Source: an uncultured Eubacterium sp. (GTDB taxonomy: Bacteria > Bacillota > Clostridia > Lachnospirales > Lachnospiraceae). Taken from it: a stretch of DNA of 8,314 nucleotides. Both the position numbers and the translations under genes were made by a program. This document shows, piece by piece, positions 1-5,762 of this stretch. Positions within the stretch are counted from its first letter, which is position 1; every line of letters begins with the position of its first letter. Under the pieces are notes generated by a model that was given only the letters and a program-made list of their open reading frames with translations, had not been told where the DNA came from and ran no database searches. Where the stretch lies: assembly GCA_910584795.1 (NCBI GenBank), contig CAJUBZ010000035.1, positions 1 to 8,314 of the forward strand. The letters run 5' to 3'.

Positions 1-30
1 ACTGTGCCCTTCATAAATCCTATTATACAT
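1..30 (-). CDS. 5' end of next tail-operon gene (partial)
   Basis: Only the first ten codons are in the window, reading MYNRIYEGHS. An AAGGAA ribosome site lies four bases before the ATG, and the gene starts about 40 bases after the stop of the preceding gene in the same direction, so it is very likely the next member of the tail operon. In related contractile tails this position holds a tail assembly chaperone, the tape measure protein or a baseplate-hub protein. Ten residues are too few to decide, and none is a recognisable motif. Confidence 0.55.
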   Translation of the reverse strand, partial: MYNRIYEGHS

Positions 31-72
31 GATTTCCTTATTGTTTAGTAGATTTTTAATGAAATGCTTTCT

Positions 73-429
73 TTAATCATATTTGCCTGACGAACTCGCA
101 TCTTTATCTGCTTCTAATTTCGCCACAATTTTATTGTATATTATTTGAAATAGTTCATCCTCATTATGTACTATTTCGGTATTCACCTGAAATGGGAGCT
201 GCGATAAAACCAGTTGTTTTGTCTGCAAAGGCTGTTCAGTAGTTTTAGCCAATGGACTTTCCTTAGGCTCATTCTCACAAATAATATTGTAAGATATGAC
301 CGGTACAGCCACTGCAGCATTAGCTCCCGCAACAGATAACGTCTCAGTTGGTACAGTCCCCTGAGTTTGTGGTGTATTGGGTGATAATGGTGTAACACCG
401 ATATAATTATTAGGTTGAAAATTTGACAT
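73..429 (-). CDS. Uncharacterised tail-operon protein in the assembly-chaperone position
   Basis: This encodes 118 residues that I do not recognise as a family. Residues about 1-45 are low-complexity and rich in Pro, Thr, Gln, Ala and Val, with no hydrophobic membrane run. Residues about 75-112 look like an ordinary folded or helical segment (DELFQIIYNKIVAKLEADKD), and the tail is short and Ser-rich. The ATG follows a GGAGAG ribosome site. It sits directly after the tail tube gene, where XkdN-like or gpG-like tail assembly chaperones are normally found. Those are usually somewhat longer and lack such a Pro/Thr-rich front, so chaperone is a positional guess only. I found no frameshift route into the next gene: the -1 frame stops at once and the +1 frame stops after about a dozen codons. 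Confidence 0.7.
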   Translation of the reverse strand: MSNFQPNNYIGVTPLSPNTPQTQGTVPTETLSVAGANAAVAVPVISYNIICENEPKESPLAKTTEQPLQTKQLVLSQLPFQVNTEIVHNEDELFQIIYNKIVAKLEADKDASSSGKYD

Positions 430-459
430 TGCACTTTACTCTCCTATTTTCTAACTACT

Positions 460-501
460 AAAAAGTCAATGGAGAGTTGAGATATTCTTCCCCAACTCTC
501 C
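460..501 (-). terminator. Hairpin between tube gene and next gene (weak terminator or processing site)
   Basis: On the minus strand a perfect 9-bp stem, GGAGAGTTG with CAACTCTCC, encloses a 13-base loop, and a run of five U follows about six bases later. The offset U-run makes it a poor classical terminator. A partial terminator or mRNA-stabilising hairpin just after the tube gene would let sheath and tube be made in excess over downstream proteins. That role is inference. Confidence 0.4.
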
Positions 502-512
502 GCAAGACTATA

Positions 513-1007
513 TTATTCTTTAATTACCATTCCACTCAGTTCAGCAAATCCAGGATTAATTTCAAAACTATCAAAAGTTCCCTCGATTTCTTCTTCCAGG
601 AAGTCCGCATTAACATCAAATTTTGTTAATACTCCGCCATTCATATTACAATCCTTGAGAATAACCGTCTGTTTATGTACATGGCCCTTACCATTGTCAT
701 CTTCATTTCTTACCATGATTTCAAAATAAGTGTCTAAAGCATTCACATTGTACTTAGCCAAAAGTTTGCTAAGTACAGACTGGTTATAATGAGCTTTGCC
801 TTTAAACTTGCCTTCCCAGGCTGTTGTTTTGTGACCTTTTCCTGTCCTGCCAAGAATCGGAATTTCCTTTTTTGTTTTTTCGATGGTTGCCTCAAAATCA
901 ATAAGCTGCATAAAATTATACTTCTTACCTTCAATCGTCATAATACACTCGGCCAAACTACCCGATACAGCATCCCACGCATTCATTTTTGCATTGTTAA
1001 GTGACAT
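513..1007 (-). CDS. xkdM: Contractile-tail tube protein (XkdM-like)
   Basis: This 164-residue protein matches in length and pattern the XkdM/DUF2001 family, which forms the inner tube of PBSX-like and other contractile tails by stacking hexameric rings inside the sheath. Visible features are the opening with MNAWDAVSGSLAECIMTIEGK, the middle segment GRTGKGHKTTAWEGKFKGKA, and the late VNADFLEEEIEGTFDSFE stretch typical of the second half of this fold. It has no signal peptide or membrane segment, as expected for a cytoplasmically assembled virion protein. An AAAGGAG ribosome site precedes the ATG. The gene lies about 16 bp after the sheath gene, in the sheath-then-tube order that is near universal in contractile tails. 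It appears intact. Confidence 0.92.
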   Translation of the reverse strand: MSLNNAKMNAWDAVSGSLAECIMTIEGKKYNFMQLIDFEATIEKTKKEIPILGRTGKGHKTTAWEGKFKGKAHYNQSVLSKLLAKYNVNALDTYFEIMVRNEDDNGKGHVHKQTVILKDCNMNGGVLTKFDVNADFLEEEIEGTFDSFEINPGFAELSGMVIKE

Positions 1008-1023
1008 ATTTATTTCTCCTTTC

Positions 1024-2334
1024 TTACTCTACTACAACGGTCATATAAAGTTTTGTCATCGCACAAACAGGTGTTACAATGTCGGTGACAATGACCGATT
1101 TTTTGCCTTCACCCTTTTCTACAGTTACATGCTCAGACTCAAAGTTTTCAATTGCTCTTAATGATTCAAGCTGCTTATGGTGGGTTACAATATCACTCCA
1201 TAAACCAATACGGCTCGACTCATCATTAGGCATTTTGCCAAGATAATGTTCATTAAATAACACCGCGATGTCATTACCAACCTGATCCAATACGCGGATA
1301 ACCTGATTGTCTGAAAAATCTGGATTTTTTTCATCATCATATTTTGTAAGGGTATTGATATCTTCTAAAACACGAACACTGTCTCCCACACGGTGGAATA
1401 AAAATTTTCCACCTGAAAGAGCATCTTCAAGCTGTTTCTGCGTATAATCAACATAGATATTCAGTTCGCCGTCATAAGTTCTATTAGTTAAAGTTTTATT
1501 CACGCTGCATCCGGCTTCCGCTCCAGCTACCCAATATACGAGCATCTCGTTGTCAACTTCGACTCCTTCTTTCTCTAAAAGTTCATTATCAATGGATATG
1601 ATACCTTCATGATTCGCTGTCGATTTGTACAATACCGTTTGGATTTTCACACCTTTATCTTCACGCATAGATATTGTAAAATCCTCAAATACAGAGTTTG
1701 CATTCTGATCTGCAACAGTTAATGTATTAAACGAACGGCTTTCGATTTTTTCTAAGAAATCATCATAATTTTCACATGTTGTAGCATTTGTTCCATTTGC
1801 CAGCGAAATCTTTGCTGTCTCAGTTAGCGCTACATCTACCTTCCATTTTACAAAATCATTTGATTTTAAATCCGCTGTAGTAGTAACTGCTTTCTGTATA
1901 TCTACCACAACATCAGCAAGTAAAGTTTTAATATCAAAGGTTTCTTCATTATCTTTGTTCTTACTTATAACAAAACTTATATCGTTACCTCTTGTTCCAG
2001 GATAAACTGCATCTGCATACTCGTTACTTGCACATACTGCATCACTGCCAAGACGGAAAAATAATCCTTTCTGGGCATTTTTAAATAATTCACGCATTCC
2101 CAACATTTCATCCGCTGTATAATCATAACCAAAGATTTTTCTACTGTTTTTCACAAAGTCATCCTTTGTTACTTCAAATACTTCCCCTTGCGGTCCCCAG
2201 GACATTGTAAGCGGCATAGCAACGATTCCTCTGTCAGAAATAATTGCTGACGCTCTGGATGCTGCTACAAAATTAATATAGCTTCCCGGTAAAATTTTGT
2301 TCTGCGCAATAAATTTTCCTCCTCCTAATGCCAT
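1024..2334 (-). CDS. xkdK: Phage tail sheath protein (XkdK-like)
   Basis: This 436-residue protein is the contractile sheath, the outer cylinder that shortens and drives the tube through the target envelope. The N-terminus, MALGGGKF then QNKILPGSYINF, is characteristic of Firmicutes XkdK-type sheaths, followed by SDRGIVAMPL. The middle holds the variable surface domain. The C-terminal part, with DIVTPVCAMTKLYMTVVVE at the end, forms the conserved sheath core including the strand that links neighbouring subunits. Length is close to XkdK of PBSX (about 466), so it looks complete. An AAAGGAG ribosome site precedes the ATG. Its presence marks the particle as myovirus-like, not siphovirus-like. 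The XkdK name reflects family resemblance, not proven orthology. Confidence 0.95.
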   Translation of the reverse strand: MALGGGKFIAQNKILPGSYINFVAASRASAIISDRGIVAMPLTMSWGPQGEVFEVTKDDFVKNSRKIFGYDYTADEMLGMRELFKNAQKGLFFRLGSDAVCASNEYADAVYPGTRGNDISFVISKNKDNEETFDIKTLLADVVVDIQKAVTTTADLKSNDFVKWKVDVALTETAKISLANGTNATTCENYDDFLEKIESRSFNTLTVADQNANSVFEDFTISMREDKGVKIQTVLYKSTANHEGIISIDNELLEKEGVEVDNEMLVYWVAGAEAGCSVNKTLTNRTYDGELNIYVDYTQKQLEDALSGGKFLFHRVGDSVRVLEDINTLTKYDDEKNPDFSDNQVIRVLDQVGNDIAVLFNEHYLGKMPNDESSRIGLWSDIVTHHKQLESLRAIENFESEHVTVEKGEGKKSVIVTDIVTPVCAMTKLYMTVVVE

Positions 2335-2362
2335 AATATTACACTCCTTTTACTTTTTAGTT

Positions 2363-2794
2363 TTAATTTATATCGACCCCTAATCTAGTTTGGCTGTCGA
2401 TAGTTCCCATTAGATTCTCTTCGTCTTTTTCTTTTTCTACTGTAAGAATAAAGTCGAAGCTGGCGTGAAAAATAATCACTCCATCGGTAAATTCAAATTT
2501 CTTATTCTGTCCTCTCGCATTGCCCCCATCAGGTAATGTAACAATGTCTGTGACTTCAAAAAGACGTTCTGCTATTCCATAACACTCACTAAGATTTCCT
2601 GTTTCATCTGGATGATAATGAATATCTAACTGAATCTGCCTGACACAGCGTTGACCCATTAATGATTTTTCCTCTGAATACGGAACAGAGATTGAAAAAT
2701 TAGGCTTACTTGTCTCCGAATTATCTGTATATATTGGAATATTCCATTCTTTATCAAGAATCTGTCTAATCCCTTCAATCAGATTAAGTATCAT
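2363..2794 (-). CDS. Tail terminator / tail completion family protein (DUF6838-like)
   Basis: This 143-residue cytoplasmic protein resembles the Firmicutes 'phage tail terminator' family. That family has an N-terminal helix of the kind seen here (LIEGIRQILDKEW), then a short strand naming a partner peptide (IPIYTD), then mixed strands such as RQIQLDIHYHP and VIIFHASFDFIL. Such proteins cap the tail end opposite the baseplate and set its final diameter. In a complete phage that end joins the head; in a tailocin it is simply closed. It is the first gene of the tail operon: AGGAGG precedes the ATG, the sheath follows 28 bp on, and a 370-bp gap lies upstream. The family call is from pattern and position and is less certain than sheath or tube. 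Confidence 0.72.
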   Translation of the reverse strand: MILNLIEGIRQILDKEWNIPIYTDNSETSKPNFSISVPYSEEKSLMGQRCVRQIQLDIHYHPDETGNLSECYGIAERLFEVTDIVTLPDGGNARGQNKKFEFTDGVIIFHASFDFILTVEKEKDEENLMGTIDSQTRLGVDIN

Positions 2795-3118
2795 TGAATT
2801 TCCTCCTTTTATTTATTTTTTGGATTTCTCATACAGCATTTTGGAGTTGACCGCTTTTGGGCGTTAATGCCTAATCCAACAGATTTATGCTTCGGTTTCC
2901 AATATGCTTTCATTTCAACATCGTATTATGCATCATAGATGTACTAATCCAAATAGAATTTCCATTTTACGTCTGTGTGACGATACCCCTATGCAGCTTT
3001 TTACACCTTCAGCATGTTTTGGGTAATCACCAGAAGCAGCATCAACTGCATTCTGGGATTGTATGCGGTCGTCAAAAGCAATTCAGCAAGCTGATTGCTT
3101 TTTCCTCGTCGCTTGTAC
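2795..3118 (-). other. Gap between the two operons, with decayed-looking reading frames
   Basis: No intact gene is visible on either strand. On the minus strand two protein-like stretches lie in different frames. One is open from 3082 to 2933 with no usable start (AFDDRIQSQNAVDAASGDYP near its beginning). The other is a 34-codon stretch at 2809-2913 with no ribosome site (MKAYWKPKHKSVGLGINAQ at its start), ending just before the ribosome site of the next gene. The frame of the second, read upstream, carries four stops. This looks like the frameshifted remains of a gene, possibly left by loss of phage head genes, but I cannot name the family. The gap should hold the tail-operon promoter; the best candidate is weak, TTGGAT and TAATAC 18 bp apart around 2923-2951. 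Confidence 0.35.
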
Positions 3119-3143
3119 AAAAAAACACGCCCAAAGGCGTGTT
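3119..3143 (-). terminator. Intrinsic terminator after the fibre-lysis cassette
   Basis: On the minus strand a perfect 8-bp GC-rich stem, AACACGCC with GGCGTGTT, closes a 4-base loop and runs straight into seven U. It lies about 20 bp after the mini-fibre stop codon. This is a strong rho-independent terminator, so the fibre-lysis cassette and the tail operon are probably separate transcription units unless antitermination acts. Confidence 0.9.
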
Positions 3144-3162
3144 AAATTCTAACTCTTATTTA

Positions 3163-3576
3163 CTAATCTACAATCCATGAAATATTATCGAGATAATGCA
3201 TTCCTGTATGTCCTGTTAAATATACTCCATTATCATTAATTACTATTTCCGATTTAAAATCAGCACTTGAATGATCAACTGTAAATTCATATTGAGGCAA
3301 TAAATTTAGTTCAGTTAATCGTGCACTTTGTATTGCAACTTCATGATCCGTAGTATCATGTGATGAACCTGGTATTAAAATATTTCCCTTTATTGTTACC
3401 CTTGCACCAATTTTTCTACATTCTAATTCAACGTTATCGCCATGATAAAACTCAATCCATCCAGTATCCTCTACCAACAAAGGATCAATCACATCCATAT
3501 TATAGTTAAAATTTTCGATATCGAAAGCTTCACTTTCTTCCGGTTTTTTTAAATTAAATTTTTCAGTATAATTCAT
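3163..3576 (-). CDS. Small tail-fibre-like protein (mini-fibre)
   Basis: This encodes 137 residues. The first 34 match the start of the large fibre encoded at 5763-7292 at about half of positions: both have YTxKxNLxKP, then IENxNxNMD and a D-x-L. This N-terminus is common in clostridial phage tail fibres and probably docks to the baseplate. The rest (WIEFYHGDNVELECRKIGARVTIKG onwards, then LNLLPQYEFTV and IVINDNGVYLTG) reads as a short beta-rich tip domain like those ending many phage fibres. AAGGAG precedes the ATG, 25 bp after the amidase gene. It could be a second receptor-binding protein, an accessory fibre or a competitor for the same baseplate site. It lacks the repeats and cleavage domain of the large fibre. 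Confidence 0.7.
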   Translation of the reverse strand: MNYTEKFNLKKPEESEAFDIENFNYNMDVIDPLLVEDTGWIEFYHGDNVELECRKIGARVTIKGNILIPGSSHDTTDHEVAIQSARLTELNLLPQYEFTVDHSSADFKSEIVINDNGVYLTGHTGMHYLDNISWIVD

Positions 3577-3601
3577 TTATAACTCTCCTTTTCTTACTTT
3601 T

Positions 3602-4354
3602 TTATTTAATTTGTTTTGTATTTTTTAGTTTAATCCAGGTTTTATACTTCTTACGTCTTCCATATTTTATGTTATCGACAATTCTTACCTCATCAATAAT
3701 GCATTTTTTACCCTTCTTAAGTTTACTGATAACAAAATATTTTTTACCTGCCCTGCTTCGTTCTTTTACACCCTCTTTCGTTGTTTTTACCTTAAATGGA
3801 GTTGTCATATTCAATTTAAATTCTTCCCATCCATTCAACGCTTTTTCATTTACAGTCCAAGGATTCGGACATACTTTTCCCGTAACATGATGGTGCATAA
3901 TATGTATAGCATCCGGATATTTCTTTGACAATTTCTTTGCTAACCACAAAGCATTTTGTATCGTCTCATTAGTAAAATACCAATCTGTGTCTGATGCATT
4001 CAATGTTTTCGTATTCTTCTTGCTCGAACATAATTCCACACTGATAGAATTGGCATTTGTGCATTTACCATAATACTTTCCACCTGCAGAAGTTGTCATA
4101 CTTATATATTTGGTACCTCCAACACTCCAGCAGTATCGTTTTTTTACATCTGGATTATACTGAACTACACTCCCATCATCTACAATATAATCCGCAGATG
4201 CTGCATTATTTGTTTTCGCAAACATTTCTGCGATTGCCTTAGCTTTACCTTGATTTGACGAAGTACCTGCAGTATAATGCCATACGATGTATTGGGGTCT
4301 TCTCGAAACACATTTTGTAGTATTATGAATATTTGTAATTTTTGTAACCTTCAT
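3602..4354 (-). CDS. N-acetylmuramoyl-L-alanine amidase endolysin
   Basis: This 250-residue endolysin cuts the bond between MurNAc and the L-Ala of the stem peptide, opening the producer's wall for lysis. Residues about 15-175 form an amidase_2/PGRP-type zinc domain: IVWHYTAG places one zinc ligand at His26, and MHHHVTGKVCPNPW provides a second among His154-156 and the third at Cys162. Residues about 185-250, very rich in Lys, look like a bacterial SH3-type wall-binding domain. There is no signal peptide, so it should depend on the holin encoded 9 bp upstream. The start has an AGAGGA ribosome site lying inside the end of the holin gene, suggesting coupled translation. It could also act as a tail-borne wall enzyme, but its position next to the holin favours lysis. 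Confidence 0.9.
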   Translation of the reverse strand: MKVTKITNIHNTTKCVSRRPQYIVWHYTAGTSSNQGKAKAIAEMFAKTNNAASADYIVDDGSVVQYNPDVKKRYCWSVGGTKYISMTTSAGGKYYGKCTNANSISVELCSSKKNTKTLNASDTDWYFTNETIQNALWLAKKLSKKYPDAIHIMHHHVTGKVCPNPWTVNEKALNGWEEFKLNMTTPFKVKTTKEGVKERSRAGKKYFVISKLKKGKKCIIDEVRIVDNIKYGRRKKYKTWIKLKNTKQIK

Positions 4355-4363
4355 TTTTTATCC

Positions 4364-4585
4364 TCAAACTTCCTCTTTGCAAATTGTATTTACCGTTTTC
4401 TGAATAAAGTTCCATACCGCAGAAACCCCTGCTGAAACTCCTGCAATTAACATTGATGTCCCTACTCTAACAATTGCATCTTTGTCCGTTGCACTAATTA
4501 GGCTGTCTACACTTATACTGGCTGCAAAAGCCTGAATAAATGTTTTCATCGCCCTGACAATAATGTCCTTTGTTTTTTCTTTCAT
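4364..4585 (-). CDS. Phage holin, r1t-like
   Basis: The protein is 73 residues from the preferred start. An in-frame ATG exists five codons earlier at 4600, but the GGAGG ribosome site lies between the two ATGs, so translation should begin at MKEKTKD. A charged N-terminus precedes two hydrophobic segments, roughly MKTFIQAFAASISV and VGTSMLIAGVSAGVSAVWNF, with a short polar loop carrying DKDAIVR. This layout matches the r1t holin family (two membrane segments, about 70-75 residues). Holins gather in the cytoplasmic membrane and open at a timed moment to release the endolysin. Its partner is the amidase gene 9 bp downstream. Confidence 0.85.
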   Translation of the reverse strand: MKEKTKDIIVRAMKTFIQAFAASISVDSLISATDKDAIVRVGTSMLIAGVSAGVSAVWNFIQKTVNTICKEEV

Positions 4586-4657
4586 AAATCCTCCATTCAC
4601 TAAAATAATGTCGTTTGCGACACCATACGATTAAAAAATCCCATTTAACAAAAAAAC

Positions 4658-4957
4658 CTACCTTATTGGCAAGTTCTTCACTCTGTTATATATTTCAGTT
4701 CCAGTCCCATTTCCTCCCAAGGCATTATATGCATCATAAAGATACTCGTAATCCTTCATATCAGACATTGTAATTTTTCCATTTTCTATGTAGACCATTC
4801 CCCGGGTATATACTAAGTTATGTAAAATAGCCACCATTCCATTTTTTATTAAATCAAATTGTTTTGTTTTGTACTTTAAATAGTTAAAAACAAACAACAA
4901 CACTGAAACTATAAGCGAGGGAATACCACACAATGATAAAATCTGATACAGTGTCAT
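4658..4957 (-). CDS. Small one-TM phage protein of lysis cassettes
   Basis: This encodes 99 residues. A single membrane segment spans about residues 5-27 (LSLCGIPSLIVSVLLFVFN), followed by a basic patch (YLKYKTKQ) and a cytoplasmic helical domain ending in DYEYLYDAYNALGGNGTG and NRVKNLPIR. The combination of one N-terminal TM and a late Y-x-x-L-G-x-N-G motif followed by an LP ending is typical of roughly 100-residue proteins found beside holins in many Firmicutes phages. Their role is not settled: holin partner, antiholin or second holin are the usual suggestions. Its ATG shares one base with the stop of the glycosyltransferase gene (TAATG), and GGGAGGTG lies inside that gene, so the two are translationally coupled. 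Confidence 0.75.
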   Translation of the reverse strand: MTLYQILSLCGIPSLIVSVLLFVFNYLKYKTKQFDLIKNGMVAILHNLVYTRGMVYIENGKITMSDMKDYEYLYDAYNALGGNGTGTEIYNRVKNLPIR

Positions 4958-5751
4958 TATAGCACCTCCCTTTTTACGTTTCTCTCATAAACCTGATAAT
5001 ATTCTGTACCATCATCCAGATACTTCATCTCGGGATTATATAAGAAAAACTCTCTTAAATTCCTTCCGAAATACGGATCTGCCACACCTCTGCTTATTTT
5101 GTTTTTCCACTCTTCCCAGCTTTTCGTATAATAATGACTACATTGTATGTAATTTATATGATACGGATGTCTTCGCCCAATCACTGGATTTTTATCTTCG
5201 TCAACAGTGTGAAATCCTGGTATATAAGCTGCTTCATGAATATACATCTTAGTTACTCTGTCCGGTTTTATAATTAACTTTCCATACTGTTGAAAATCAG
5301 CACAGGTCTGCGTAAACCTTTTCATAACAGGCTCATTTTTCTTTTTAACCTGATTATTTGCGTTATACATAATCCAATTCATATATATACCACCGACATC
5401 TTCATATCTTTTTAAAAAATCATTGATTGAATCATCCTTGTGTAATACTATAAACTCATCTGTATCAATAAATGCTATCCACTCTGCTTCACCTCTATAA
5501 TTGTTAAGGCAATCCTGATAAGCCTCATCTTGAGCGTGTATATGACCGCCATTCCAATTTATTATTCTTATTTTTTCTCTTTCATAACTTTTAAGTTTCG
5601 TTCTTATTGTATGTTCAATAGGTATTTTACAATTGTGGTCATATATATAGATACAATCAAATCCAAGCTTTAAGTGATGTCTGATCCATTCCTGAAGATA
5701 CTCATTTTCATCTCTGATAATTAAACATATTGCAGAATAATATTTCTTCAT
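4957..5751 (-). CDS. Glycosyltransferase (GT2/GT92-like)
   Basis: This 264-residue cytoplasmic enzyme belongs to the group that Pfam splits as Glyco_tranf_2_4 and GT92. It starts with a nucleotide-sugar fold reading CLIIRDENEYLQEWIRHHL then IYIYDHN. The metal-binding DxD motif is IDTDEF (Asp96 and Asp98). A GGIYMNWIMYN stretch and a late CSHYYTKSWEEW segment near 204-215, followed by RGVAD, are typical of the family. No membrane segment is visible. Such enzymes move a sugar from a nucleotide donor to a glycan or protein. It lies 11 bp after the fibre gene and overlaps the next gene by one base, so it belongs to the cassette. It might glycosylate the fibre, or change a wall glycan and so protect the producer. 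The sequence does not reveal the acceptor. Confidence 0.85.
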   Translation of the reverse strand: MKKYYSAICLIIRDENEYLQEWIRHHLKLGFDCIYIYDHNCKIPIEHTIRTKLKSYEREKIRIINWNGGHIHAQDEAYQDCLNNYRGEAEWIAFIDTDEFIVLHKDDSINDFLKRYEDVGGIYMNWIMYNANNQVKKKNEPVMKRFTQTCADFQQYGKLIIKPDRVTKMYIHEAAYIPGFHTVDEDKNPVIGRRHPYHINYIQCSHYYTKSWEEWKNKISRGVADPYFGRNLREFFLYNPEMKYLDDGTEYYQVYERNVKREVL

Positions 5752-5762
5752 ATCATATCCTC

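Noticed and set aside
31..80. Programmed frameshift joining the 118-residue protein to the next gene
   Set aside because: The -1 frame hits TGA at once, the +1 frame stops after about a dozen codons, and no slippery heptamer is seen.
183..434. 83-codon minus-strand ORF overlapping the 118-residue gene
   Set aside because: It is an out-of-frame shadow of a gene with a proper ribosome site, and its product is implausible.
2887..3180. 97-codon plus-strand ORF across the operon gap
   Set aside because: It runs antisense through the terminator hairpin and gap, has no ribosome site, and its composition (Phe, His, Leu, Cys rich) is that of a chance frame.
4586..4600. Five-codon longer start for the holin
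   Set aside because: The GGAGG ribosome site lies inside this extension, so the ATG at 4585 is the better start.
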